A DNA stretch of 64,000 bases. It comes from Actinacidiphila rubida (lineage in GTDB: Bacteria > Actinomycetota > Actinomycetes > Streptomycetales > Streptomycetaceae). The notes under the pieces were generated by a model. It was not told where the DNA came from. It saw nothing but the letters and a program-made list of their open reading frames with translations, and ran no database searches. A program made the position numbers and the translations under genes. This document shows positions 53,641-61,543 of this stretch, piece after piece (the first letter of the stretch is position 1; every line of letters begins with the position of its first letter). The stretch is taken from contig NZ_FODD01000017.1 of the NCBI RefSeq assembly GCF_900110255.1, positions 62,001-126,000 of the forward strand. Reading direction: 5' to 3'.

Positions 53641-54891
53641 ATGCATGCGGTGAGCGACGACGCGCCCTTGCTGCACGACCTGATGCCCTGGTCCGTGCGC
53701 CCGCTGCGGATCGGCCGCGGCTGGCCCATGGCCCCGGAGCCGTCCTGCCTGCGGGAACGCTGGGCCCTGCTGACGGCGGCGCACGACGACACGGCCCGTG
53801 GCACGCTGCTGCACGCCACCCGCGCCCGCGGCCTGCGCACGCCCGTCGCCCAGCTGCCCGGCCACCGCACGCCGACCACCGCCCTGGCGCGCGAGGACGG
53901 CCCGTGCCCGGATCCGGTCCGGGTGCAGCACGGACCGTTCGACCAGCAGTGGCTGATCCCCGACCACCGGCTGATCGACGTGGCGCGGCCGGAGTTGTGG
54001 CGGGTCGCCGACGAGCACCAGGTGTTCGTCCTCGAGCAGCCGCACCTGCCCGACGTGCCCGAACCGGCGCTCGCCTTCTCCGCGTTGCTGCCCGACGGCC
54101 GTTCCCCGGCGGGAAAGCCGTCCTGGATACGCCCGCTGTACCGGCGCCCCGGCGGCCGCGACCCCAACCTCGCGCCGGGGCTGACCGACTGGCTGGCCGC
54201 ACGGCTGGGCACGCCCGTGGCGCCCGCCGACGTCCTCGCCTGGATCGCCGCGACGGCACGGTCCGGCCCGGCCGGCTGCACCGTGCCGCTCCCCGACGGA
54301 CCGGCCGTGTGGCGGGACGGCGTGGCCCTGGGCGCGCGGTCCCTGTGGCTGCACACCAGGGGCGAGCGGGCGGTCGATCCGGCGGCCGGCCGCGATCGCG
54401 GCCGCCTGCGCCTGCCGGGCGGCAGCCGCCCCTACGTCCGCTCACCGCTGCCCGCCGTACCGGCACCCGAGGAGCTGGAGTTCGACGCCGGCGAGGGCGC
54501 GCTGCGGATCGGTGACGGGCTGGTGGCGCCGGTCTCGGCCGGAGCCTGGGAGCTGACGTCGGGCGGCGTGCGGGTGCTGGAGCTCTGGTACGAGCGCCGT
54601 ACCGCGCCAGGTGCCCCCGGCACGCTGGAGGCGCTGCGTCCGGCCGTGTGGACCCGCGCCGTGACCTCGGAACTGCTGGAGCTGATCAGCGAGTTGACGC
54701 TACTGGCCACCCTGCGGGAGGAACTGGCCGACTTCGCCGACCGGTTGGCCTCCGTGGGCCGGGCCGGGGCGCGCGGTTCCACGGGGTTGCGGAGCGCGGG
54801 CGTCCTGCCGGTGCCGGCGGCCAGGCGCCGGCCGGCCTCGGTGCTGGAGCACCATGAGGAGGGTCCCGAGGGGCAGTTCGCCCTGCTGTGA
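53641..54891 (+). CDS. Stand-alone Type ISP restriction-modification C-terminal domain protein
   Basis: 416 residues. The core resembles the C-terminal target-recognition domain of Type ISP restriction-modification proteins: MPWSVRPLRIGRGWPMAPEPS, VRVQHGPFDQQWLIPDHRLIDVARPELWRV, and VFSALLPD-like strands. No helicase, nuclease or N6-methyltransferase motif is present in this or adjacent genes. Such single-domain versions are frequent in Streptomyces and often are annotated as Type ISP enzymes. A role in DNA recognition is inference. The ATG at 53641 lacks a good ribosome site; GTG 53650 is possible. Confidence 0.75.
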   Translation: MHAVSDDAPLLHDLMPWSVRPLRIGRGWPMAPEPSCLRERWALLTAAHDDTARGTLLHATRARGLRTPVAQLPGHRTPTTALAREDGPCPDPVRVQHGPFDQQWLIPDHRLIDVARPELWRVADEHQVFVLEQPHLPDVPEPALAFSALLPDGRSPAGKPSWIRPLYRRPGGRDPNLAPGLTDWLAARLGTPVAPADVLAWIAATARSGPAGCTVPLPDGPAVWRDGVALGARSLWLHTRGERAVDPAAGRDRGRLRLPGGSRPYVRSPLPAVPAPEELEFDAGEGALRIGDGLVAPVSAGAWELTSGGVRVLELWYERRTAPGAPGTLEALRPAVWTRAVTSELLELISELTLLATLREELADFADRLASVGRAGARGSTGLRSAGVLPVPAARRRPASVLEHHEEGPEGQFALL

Positions 54892-55097
54892 CCTCTGGCG
54901 CCGCGTCCCCCGGGCGGGCCGGGTGTGCCGGGAACGGGACGTGAGGTGGGGCTCGAGGTGAGCCGCGGCCCGTGCCGCCGGGGCACCCGTCGTGTTCGGC
55001 GGCACCGGTGGGGAGGAGACCGGTGGCCGGGTCCGAGACAGGGCCCGTCGACAGGGCGCGGCGGGGCGCGGTGCGGCGGGGCGCCGCGGGTCAGCAG

Positions 55098-55118
55098 GTC
55101 GCGGCGGTCAGCCGCGAC
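55098..55118 (-). terminator. Hairpin over the end of the small gene
   Basis: Perfect 8-bp stem GTCGCGGC/GCCGCGAC with a five-base loop. The loop contains the stop codon (55108-55110). Confidence 0.4.
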
Positions 55119-55374
55119 TGCCGAACAGCGAGCGCCGCAGCCTGCGCAGCGGTGCGAACAGGGACACGCGCGCACCACGGTTGGTCCTGGTGTGCGAGGT
55201 GTTCCGCGAGGTCAGCTCCCGCATGAGCACGGTCGCCTCCTCGCTGTCGCGCTGCGGGATGGCGGGTCCCGAGAGCACCGCGAGGTGCCGGTCCAGCCGC
55301 GCACTTGACGCGCTGGTACCGAAGTTGTTGATGGCAGGCACTCGCGGCCTGCTCGGCATCGCTATCTGTTCCAT
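55108..55374 (-). CDS. Small basic protein, 88 aa, unknown
   Basis: 88 residues, MEQIAMPSRPRVPAINNFGT at the start and FAPLRRLRRSLFGSRG at the end; the C-terminus is very basic. ATG 55374 has GGGGAG at six bases. Third codon positions are mostly G/C. An AT-rich stretch upstream (TAGGGT on the minus strand near 55415) may be the promoter. No family recognised, but the well-ordered middle (RLDRHLAVLSGPAIPQRD) suggests a conserved small protein. The gene is isolated, with a hairpin over its stop codon. Confidence 0.65.
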   Translation of the reverse strand: MEQIAMPSRPRVPAINNFGTSASSARLDRHLAVLSGPAIPQRDSEEATVLMRELTSRNTSHTRTNRGARVSLFAPLRRLRRSLFGSRG

Positions 55375-55576
55375 GACTCTCCCCACCCTGTCGAGGGCAC
55401 CCCGGCACGGGCAGGGTAACCCTATCGCCCCGTCACGTCACGCGTGCATCCCCAGCCGTCACCCGTGCCGGATTCACCTTTTTTTCAAGGGTGTTGACAA
55501 AGGTTCGCCCGATCTTCACGCATCCTGCCCGCCGGGCGGCGGCGGTTCGGCCGCTCGGTCGCGGCTCGCGCGCAGG

Positions 55577-56482
55577 TCAGGCAGCGGCGCCGAACGCGGG
55601 CAGGTAGCCGCCCGACTGGCCGGCCGCGGTCGGGTGGTACGACTCCTCGGCCGGCAGGGTCACGCTGTGCAGCCACGGTGCGCCCGAACACAGTTCGTGC
55701 CCTCGGAACTTCGCGCGAACGTCCGCGAACGCGAAGCCGTGGTCGGCCGCCCGCTTGGCGATCACCCCGTCCATGTCGTCCGTCACCGCGTCGATGGCCT
55801 TGCGCGAGGCGTCGGTCAAGCCCAGCAGGCAGCCGCCCGGCACCTGGTAGAGGTGCGGATAGCCCAGCACCACCACCCGGGCGTGCGGGCCCTTGGCGTG
55901 GATGGCCGCGTACGTCGTGTCGAGCAGGCCGGGCAGGCTGGAGTCGACAAAGCTCCTGGCTTTGGCGACCCGGTTCAGGCATGTCGCTTCGGAGAAGAAG
56001 ACACATGTCGTCATGACGTCGGCGAATCCGGCGTCGTCGCCGCCGACGCTGATGCTGACCAGGCTCGTGGCGGCGGTCAGCGGGCCGAGCTGCCTGGCCG
56101 TGACGTCGCGCGTGACGGCCCCCGCGCAGGCGGTGAACGCGAACGACGCGGGTGCGTGCGCGGCGGCCCAGAGTGCCGGGTACGCCTTGCCGCTGCGCTT
56201 GCAGTCCCCGGACGCGGCGTCGTAGCCACCGGCGCCGAGGCCGCTGGAGTAGGAGTCGCCGAGCGCCACGTACCGCGCTCCGGCCGCGTGCGCGGTGCCG
56301 GTTCCCGCCAGGGCGAGCACGGACGACAGGACCAGCGCGAACAGGACGGACGGCGCGAACCGCGGACGCGGCGCCGGCGGGACGGTCGGGGCCCATGGCG
56401 CCGGCCGTACGGACCGCACGGGCGGGCGTGGTGAACGCCGCGTCGCGGACGGCGGGTTCGGCGAGAAGCGGGGGGCTGGCAT
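55577..56482 (-). CDS. Secreted SGNH/GDSL-family esterase or lipase
   Basis: 301 residues. N-terminal tail of ~40 residues rich in Arg/Pro, then a hydrophobic signal segment (FAPSVLFALVLSSVLALAGTGTAHA, cleavage after AHA). Block I ARYVALGDSYSSGLGAGGYD carries the nucleophile Ser, TACAGAVT and VSISVGGDDAGF (block II/III Gly and Asn-equivalent Asp), and block V SYHPTAAGQ the catalytic His. Cys residues in several loops (DCKRSGK, TACAG, TTCVFF, ATCLN, GGCLLG, ELCSG) suggest three disulfides, as in Streptomyces lipases like SrLip. Strong GGAGGACC site before ATG 56482. Confidence 0.93.
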   Translation of the reverse strand: MPAPRFSPNPPSATRRSPRPPVRSVRPAPWAPTVPPAPRPRFAPSVLFALVLSSVLALAGTGTAHAAGARYVALGDSYSSGLGAGGYDAASGDCKRSGKAYPALWAAAHAPASFAFTACAGAVTRDVTARQLGPLTAATSLVSISVGGDDAGFADVMTTCVFFSEATCLNRVAKARSFVDSSLPGLLDTTYAAIHAKGPHARVVVLGYPHLYQVPGGCLLGLTDASRKAIDAVTDDMDGVIAKRAADHGFAFADVRAKFRGHELCSGAPWLHSVTLPAEESYHPTAAGQSGGYLPAFGAAA

Positions 56483-56631
56483 GGCGGTCCTCCGGGTGCC
56501 CGATGGGTGATGCCGTGTGCCTGTCCGCACGCATATGCACCAAATCCGCCCATACGGTGGATTCGCCCGACGCGCCGGTGACGCGGCCGATGCGGAAAAG
56601 GGCTGGGCGAATCGTCACCCCGTGCCGGATC

Positions 56632-57831
56632 ATGGGGCCCATGCCCGCCACACCCCAGAACCCGAGGAGGCAGGTGCCGCCCACCTCCGGCAGCCGGCAG
56701 AGCAGGCCGGCCAAGCACGACGCGCCACCCACCGCACCGGCCGGTGAGCCGGTGGATCCCTGGCGCACGCTGCCGATACACCTGCGTCTCGACGACAGCG
56801 ACTCCCCGGCGGACGTCGTCGACGCCCTGTTCCTGGGCCGGTTCACCACCGGCGAGCAGCCGTTCGCGCGCGGCGCGTCCCTGGACCGGGTCAAGTCCGG
56901 TCTGACACTGCTGCCGCCGGACGCCGTGGTGCTGCGCCAGGCACGCGACAAGGACCGCAGCGCCACCCTCGCCGAGGGCGACGGCTGGACCGTCCTGGTC
57001 TCGCGCTGGAGCCGCGGCGCGGACGTCACGGTCGCCGCGGTCTCCGACGAGCTCGCCGAGAGCGTGCTGCACTCCGCGGTCGCCGATGCCGAGGACGATC
57101 CGGAACCGCAGCCGGAGACCGTCACCATGGGCTTCTGGTACGTCTCGCCGCGCCGTGGCCCGTACCGCACGACCCGTCAGATCTCCGCCGCCACCTGGGA
57201 GGAGCTGCGGGGGAACTACACCGCGCCCGTCGCCGACGCGATGGACGGCCTCATGAAGGTGACGCCCGACGACATCGCCGGCCGGCTGCTGCTGCTCCAC
57301 GGCCCGCCGGGCACCGGCAAGACCTCGGCGCTGCGCACCCTGGCCCGCTCGTGGCGCGACTGGTGCCAGGTCGACTGCGTCCTCGACCCGGAGCGCCTGT
57401 TCAACGACGTCGGCTATCTGATGGACATCGCCATAGGAGAGGACGACGCGGCCGGCGGCCGCTGGCGGCTGCTGCTCCTGGAGGACTGCGACGAGCTGAT
57501 CCGCGGGCAGGCCAAGCACGAGACCGGCCAGGCCCTGTCCCGTCTGCTCAACCTCACGGACGGCCTGCTCGGCCAGGGGCGCAACGTGCTCGTCGGCATC
57601 ACCACCAACGAGGACCTCGAGCGCCTGCACCCGGCGGTGGTCCGGCCGGGCCGCTGCCTGGCCCGGATCGAGGTCGGGCCACTGACCCGCACCGAGGCCG
57701 TCTCCTGGCTCGGCTCGAACGACGGCGTCGGCCGTGACGGCGCCACGCTGGCGGAGCTGTACGCGCTGCGGCGCGGCACGCCGACCGCCGCGCAGGTCCC
57801 CGCGCAGCCCTCGGACGGGCTGTACCTGTGA
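56632..57831 (+). CDS. AAA ATPase with DUF5925 N-terminal domain
   Basis: 399 residues (ATG 56641 is an alternative start with three fewer residues). N-terminal ~200 residues: DUF5925-like (LPIHLRLDDSDSPADVVDALFLGRFTTGEQPF...SWRDW boundaries unclear), then one AAA module: Walker A LLHGPPGTGKTSALRT (222-237), Walker B RWRLLLLEDCDELI (277-290), sensor-1 VLVGITTNEDL and HPAVVRPGRCLARIE with the candidate arginine finger. It is soluble and single-module. Typical AAA partners (a protease or remodelling target) are not adjacent; the divergent gene is a secreted lipase. Role unknown. Confidence 0.85.
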   Translation: MGPMPATPQNPRRQVPPTSGSRQSRPAKHDAPPTAPAGEPVDPWRTLPIHLRLDDSDSPADVVDALFLGRFTTGEQPFARGASLDRVKSGLTLLPPDAVVLRQARDKDRSATLAEGDGWTVLVSRWSRGADVTVAAVSDELAESVLHSAVADAEDDPEPQPETVTMGFWYVSPRRGPYRTTRQISAATWEELRGNYTAPVADAMDGLMKVTPDDIAGRLLLLHGPPGTGKTSALRTLARSWRDWCQVDCVLDPERLFNDVGYLMDIAIGEDDAAGGRWRLLLLEDCDELIRGQAKHETGQALSRLLNLTDGLLGQGRNVLVGITTNEDLERLHPAVVRPGRCLARIEVGPLTRTEAVSWLGSNDGVGRDGATLAELYALRRGTPTAAQVPAQPSDGLYL

Positions 57832-57871
57832 CGGTGCCGGTCGCCCCGGCTGCCCCGGGGGCGTCCCGGGT

Positions 57872-57887
57872 GGCCGGGCGCCCGGCC
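57872..57887. terminator. 16-bp GC palindrome between convergent AAA and GntR genes
   Basis: GGCCGGGC-GCCCGGCC, two bases before the GntR stop on the minus strand and 40 bp after the AAA stop. Confidence 0.45.
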
Positions 57888-57889
57888 GG

Positions 57890-58267
57890 TCAGCCCCCGT
57901 CGCCGTAGGCGGCGCGCAGCGCCTCCTCGATCGCCTCCCTGGCACCGTCGCGGTCCAGGCCCAGGCGGTGGGCCCGCTCCACGTAGGCGCCGGCGGCCGC
58001 GGCCACCTCGCGCGCGCGGGCGTCCCCGGCGGCGATGTAGGTCCCGTGCCGCCCGCGCGTCTCGATCACCCCGTCCTCCTCCAGCGCCCGGTACGCCTTG
58101 GCCACCGTGTTGGCGGCGAGCCCGAGTTGCTCGGCCAGGCCCCGCACGGTGGGCAGCTTGTAGTGCACCGGGAGGCGGCCGGCACGCGCCTCCTCCGCGA
58201 TCTGCCCGCGCAGTTGCTCGTACGGCGCGGTGGCCGCGTCAGGGTCGATGGTGATCTTCAGGCTCAT
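57890..58267 (-). CDS. GntR-family regulator, YtrA type
   Basis: 125 residues, the short YtrA form: winged HTH only (APYEQLRGQIAEEARAGRLPVHYKLPTVRGLAEQLGLAANTVAKAYRALEEDGVIETRGRHGTYI) plus a 35-residue helical tail. Members usually control ABC transporters next door, but here the following gene upstream is the methyltransferase-NUDIX fusion, which ends 25 bp from its start and is transcribed in the same direction. AGGATCC precedes ATG 58267. Confidence 0.88.
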   Translation of the reverse strand: MSLKITIDPDAATAPYEQLRGQIAEEARAGRLPVHYKLPTVRGLAEQLGLAANTVAKAYRALEEDGVIETRGRHGTYIAAGDARAREVAAAAGAYVERAHRLGLDRDGAREAIEEALRAAYGDGG

Positions 58268-58292
58268 GTCCGGATCCTGGCACAGCGGCGGG

Positions 58293-59495
58293 CTACAGCG
58301 GCATGACCCGGTCGGGCCCCGCCGGGTCATGGGCGATCGGGTCGTCCGGCTCGTGCAGATGCAGCACGAAGCGCCGACCCGTCCGGTACGCCTCGAGGCC
58401 CGCCCGGCAGTACGCGACCATGTCCCGCGGCAGGTCGTCCAGCGGATACCACCCGATACCCGAGCACTTGTGGGGTTCGCGGTTGACCGGCTCGGCCGCA
58501 CCGGCGGGCAGCTCGGCCTCGAAGAACCAGCCGATCCTGGCGTGTCCGCTGGGCGCCCGGTGCTGCATCACCAGGACCGCGCGCAGGTCCTCGGGAGCCA
58601 GGTGCACGCCGATCTCCTCGGCCGCCTCGCGGATCATCCCGGCCCTGACGTCCTCACCCTCCTCCAGGTGCCCCGACGGCGCGTGCAGCAGACCGTCGGC
58701 GTAGCCGGTGCCGGCCCGGCGGGCGAGCAGCACCTCGCCGCCGCGCCGCAGGACGAGGTGGACGTCGACGATCTCGGTGTGGCGCGGCGGCGCGGCGGGG
58801 CTGACGACGGCCGCGTACCGCTCGTCGTCCACCGCGCGCCCCCACAACGCGGCCGCGTGGCCGAGCTGTTCGATGCGCGTCACGCCGCCGAGCGGAGCGG
58901 CCAGAGCGGCGAGGGTGTCGGCCGGGATGCCCACCGGGCTGACCGCGCCCCAGCGCCCTTCGACCAGGACCAAGCGGCCGCCGGGCCTGAGCAGGGCGGC
59001 CCAGCGCCGCAGCACCTTCTCCGGTTCCGGCAGTGCCCACAGCAGGTGCCGGACCAGCACCACGTCGTAGGTGCCCGGGGCGACGGGAGGCAGCGCGGCG
59101 TCCGCGACGAACACCCGCGTGCCGGTGCCGGCGAGTTTCGCCCGCGCCCGCTCGGCCATCCGTTCCGAGCGGTCGACGGCGGTCACGCGGTGCCCCTGCC
59201 CGGCGGCCAGCAGGGCCAGGCTGCCGGTCCCGCAGCCGAGGTCCAGCACGTCGGAGGGCGCGGCGGGCAGCCACGACCGGAGTCGCGCCGCCCACGCGTC
59301 ACGGACGCCCGGGTCGCGCAGGCCGTGGTCCGGCTCGTCGTCGAAGCGCTCCGCCGCCTCGTCCCAGAAGCGGCGGCTGTCCTCGGCCTTCCGGCCGGCC
59401 GGGTCGACGGTGGCCGCTTCGGCGGCTGTGGAGGCGTCCGTGCCGCTGCCCGTGCCGCTGCCCGTGCCGATGGCCTTACCGCTGTCGGTGCTCAT
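58293..59495 (-). CDS. Fused SAM methyltransferase and NUDIX hydrolase
   Basis: 400 residues, two domains in one chain. Residues about 60-230 are a class I methyltransferase (DVLDLGCGTGSLALLAAGQGHRVTAVDRS, VFVADAALPP, LRPGGRLVLVEG). Residues about 240-390 are a NUDIX domain with GHLEEGEDVRAGMIREAAEEIGV, a complete box. A Gly/Ser/Thr N-tail (GTGSGTGSGTDAST) from codon repetition precedes it. Such fusions are known from Streptomyces. A combined repair/methylation function is possible but unproven. Ribosome site weak. Confidence 0.88.
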   Translation of the reverse strand: MSTDSGKAIGTGSGTGSGTDASTAAEAATVDPAGRKAEDSRRFWDEAAERFDDEPDHGLRDPGVRDAWAARLRSWLPAAPSDVLDLGCGTGSLALLAAGQGHRVTAVDRSERMAERARAKLAGTGTRVFVADAALPPVAPGTYDVVLVRHLLWALPEPEKVLRRWAALLRPGGRLVLVEGRWGAVSPVGIPADTLAALAAPLGGVTRIEQLGHAAALWGRAVDDERYAAVVSPAAPPRHTEIVDVHLVLRRGGEVLLARRAGTGYADGLLHAPSGHLEEGEDVRAGMIREAAEEIGVHLAPEDLRAVLVMQHRAPSGHARIGWFFEAELPAGAAEPVNREPHKCSGIGWYPLDDLPRDMVAYCRAGLEAYRTGRRFVLHLHEPDDPIAHDPAGPDRVMPL

Positions 59496-59571
59496 GATCG
59501 AAGCCTGCCAGCCGCCACTGACAACGGGGCGCGGGCGGGGTGCGGCCGCCGAACGGCCGGTTACGGGTCCG

Positions 59572-60018
59572 TCACCACGCCGGTCGCAGAGGGCCGTTGG
59601 GGGCCAGGCGCACGAGCTCGTCGCGCATGGCCAGCAGGCGCTGTTCGCCGAGGATGTCCTCCCAGCTCTCCAGCGCGTCGACGGCCGCGTCCTCCGCGGC
59701 CCACGTGCAGCGGACGCCGCGTTCGGTGAGGACGACGAGCCGGGCACGGGCGTCCGACGGGTGCGGCCGCCGCTCGACGTAGCCCTTGGCGACCAGCTCG
59801 TCGACGATCTGGCTGGCCGCCTGGCGGGTGACGCCGAGGTGCTCGGCGACCTCGGTGACCGTCGCGCCGGCCTCCGACAGCCGGGAGAAGACGAAGCCGT
59901 GCGTGGGCCGGATGTCGGTGTACCCCCGGGCCGCCACGCCGCTGTGGATGTCGTCGACGAGGACGGTGGCCGCGGTGAGCAGGCTCGCCGTGAGGGACAT
60001 GGCGTCGGATCGCTTCAC
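59572..60018 (-). CDS. MarR-family regulator of a cupin gene
   Basis: 148 residues. HTH: SRLSEAGATVTEVAEHLGVTRQAASQIVDELVAKGYVERRPHPSDARARLVVLTERG. GTG 60018 is used; ATG 60000 would give a shorter form. No ribosome site is visible for either. Divergent from a cupin gene with a dense repeat region between. Likely an autorepressor that also controls the cupin. Confidence 0.88.
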   Translation of the reverse strand: MKRSDAMSLTASLLTAATVLVDDIHSGVAARGYTDIRPTHGFVFSRLSEAGATVTEVAEHLGVTRQAASQIVDELVAKGYVERRPHPSDARARLVVLTERGVRCTWAAEDAAVDALESWEDILGEQRLLAMRDELVRLAPNGPLRPAW

Positions 60019-60025
60019 AGGGACA

Positions 60026-60088
60026 GCTTGACACAGTGCGCAAGCTGCTTGAATATATAGGCAAGAAGCTTGAGCAAGTTACTTGCGC
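60026..60088. promoter_or_regulatory. Three 21-bp units starting GCTTG, MarR operator array
   Basis: Units begin GCTTG at 60026, 60047 and 60068, exactly 21 bp apart. The first two have the matching CAAG at the same offset (GCTTG-N10-CAAG). The third has an extra GCAAG-TTA-CTTGC palindrome (60074-60086). The intervening AATATATAGG word may be the promoter -10. The 21-bp phase equals two helical turns, so several dimers could bind on one face. Confidence 0.65.
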
Positions 60089-60113
60089 ATATTTCGTTCA
60101 CTGGGGGTCTGTC

Positions 60114-60488
60114 ATGCCTTTCACCACCGCGGACGAGGCGGTCGTCCACGAGATGCACGGCGCGCGCTTCACGTCGTACGCCGCTTCCCCGCTCGGCAGC
60201 ACGGAGTTGTGCGCCTGGCGGACGGACGTGCGGGCCGGCTCGTCGGGGCCGGTCCACCGGATCTCGCGCGAGGAGGTCTTCCTCGTCCTGTCCGGGGCGG
60301 TGGAGTTGTCCCTCGACGACGAGACGCGCCTGCTGCACGCCGGGGACGCGGCGATCGCACCGGCGGGCTCCTCCGTGGCGGTGGCCAATCCCACGGAGGA
60401 GCCGGCCGCGATGTGGGTCACCACGAGCATCGGCCTGCACGCCACGCTCGCCGACGGTTCGCGGATAGCCCCGCCGTGGGCTAGCTGA
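60114..60488 (+). CDS. Cupin-domain protein
   Basis: 124 residues. Single cupin barrel: SSGPVHRISREEVFLVLSGAVELSLDDETRLLHAGDAAIAPAGSSVAVANPTEEPAAMWVTTS. The His/Glu metal motif of cupin 1 (G-x5-H-x-H-x3-E-x6-G) is partial: one His (VHRISREE) and the Glu are present. It may bind metal or a ligand without redox activity. ATG 60114 has GGGGG upstream. The gene overlaps the 3' end of the secreted lipase gene by eight bases. Confidence 0.82.
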   Translation: MPFTTADEAVVHEMHGARFTSYAASPLGSTELCAWRTDVRAGSSGPVHRISREEVFLVLSGAVELSLDDETRLLHAGDAAIAPAGSSVAVANPTEEPAAMWVTTSIGLHATLADGSRIAPPWAS

Positions 60489-61335
60489 ACGCCGACAGGC
60501 AGGTGGTCGGCGTGGCGTGCGCGGGATCCAGGGCGTTCGCCGCCTCGTGGAAGGCGATGCGGTCGGTCAGCCCGATGGTCACGTGCTCGGACACGTCGAC
60601 GGGACACAGGTTCTGCAGCAGCACGTTGTGCACGTCGGGCCCGGACAGCGCCTGGCTGGTGTACGGGGTGACGACCTCGTCGTAGACCGTCGAGATCACC
60701 GTGTAGTGCACCCCGGGCACCGTGTCCCCGCCCGCGTTCAGCTGCTGCTGGAACGGCGACCCGGCGATCTGGTCGGCCAGGCCCGGCAGCGTGGACCGGA
60801 AGAAGTCACTGGCTCCGGGGAAGTACGGGAGCAGTGCGGTCAGTCCGTCCAGCGTCGTCCCGTGGTTGTCCGGGGCCAGGCCGACCAGGGCGTTCACCTT
60901 GGCCGCGCCGCCCAGGAACTTCAGGTAGTAGCGGGGCATCATGCCGCCCTGCGAGTGGCCGACGATGTCGACCTTGGCGGCGTGGGTGGCGGCGAGCACC
61001 CGATCGGTGAAGTCCGACAACTGCCGGGCGGAATCGGCGATCGGGCCGAGCCCGCCGACGAGGGACTCCCCCGGCAGCATGCCGTAGTCGAAGGAGAAGA
61101 CGCAGTATCCGCGTGCCTCCAGGTAGGGGGCGAAGACGAGCCAGTTGTCGGTGCCGCTCGCGAAGGTGCCGTGCACGAGCACGACAGGACGGGGGTGTTG
61201 GGCCGAGGGGCGGCAGGAGAAGTCGTTCCAGCCGCTGGACGGTGCGGAGTCGGCCGACGCGGCGGCAGTGGGGACGACCGCCATCGCGGTCGCCAGGGAG
61301 AAGGCGGCAAGGAGCCGTCTCCAGGGCAGCCTCAT
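60481..61335 (-). CDS. Secreted lipase/esterase (alpha/beta hydrolase, LipA/EstA type)
   Basis: 284 residues. Signal peptide 1-29 (RRLLAAFSLATAMAVVPTAAASA, cleavage near ASA-DS). Oxyanion region VVLVHGTFASG, nucleophile VDIVGHSQGGMMPRYYLKF (GHSQG), a catalytic Asp candidate in the YTVISTVYDEVVTPYTS loop and His in VSEHVTIGLTDRIAFHEA. Cys residues (SC, YC, LC, TC) may form two disulfides. It is an extracellular serine esterase/lipase. GGAGATC precedes ATG 61335. It is convergent with the cupin gene. Confidence 0.93.
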   Translation of the reverse strand: MRLPWRRLLAAFSLATAMAVVPTAAASADSAPSSGWNDFSCRPSAQHPRPVVLVHGTFASGTDNWLVFAPYLEARGYCVFSFDYGMLPGESLVGGLGPIADSARQLSDFTDRVLAATHAAKVDIVGHSQGGMMPRYYLKFLGGAAKVNALVGLAPDNHGTTLDGLTALLPYFPGASDFFRSTLPGLADQIAGSPFQQQLNAGGDTVPGVHYTVISTVYDEVVTPYTSQALSGPDVHNVLLQNLCPVDVSEHVTIGLTDRIAFHEAANALDPAHATPTTCLSAFS

Positions 61336-61442
61336 GTGATCTCCTCGCAGGTCGGGAAGTCGACGGCACGCGGCCGCACTGGGCCGCGGCCACGGCGCAC
61401 TCGCGCCCTGTGATCCGGATCACGCGTACTGGGCTCCCGACA

Positions 61443-61490
61443 AGTTACGCACGAGTAGAAAGCGGCTGACTAGTTACGCGCGAGTAAAAA
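61443..61490. promoter_or_regulatory. Two 19-bp direct repeats in the lipase promoter
   Basis: AGTTACGCACGAGTAGAAA (61443-61461) and AGTTACGCGCGAGTAAAAA (61472-61490), 29 bp apart. Each contains a near-palindrome TTACGCRCGAGTAA. They sit about 110-155 bp upstream of the lipase start and suit an operator or activator site. Confidence 0.55.
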
Positions 61491-61498
61491 ATCGTGGG

Positions 61499-61524
61499 CC
61501 GCTTGTCAGTTGGATGACAAGCGG
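61499..61524 (-). terminator. Rho-independent-type terminator of dnaE2
   Basis: Perfect 10-bp stem CCGCTTGTCA/TGACAAGCGG with a six-base loop, 20 bp after the dnaE2 stop. On the minus strand it is followed by CCCACGATTTTTT, a T-tract that is unusual for this genome. Confidence 0.7.
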
Positions 61525-61543
61525 CGGCGCCGCACCCGTCCCG

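Noticed and set aside
53641..54891. Complete Type ISP restriction system
   Set aside because: Only the C-terminal recognition-like part is present; no nuclease, helicase or methyltransferase motif is nearby.
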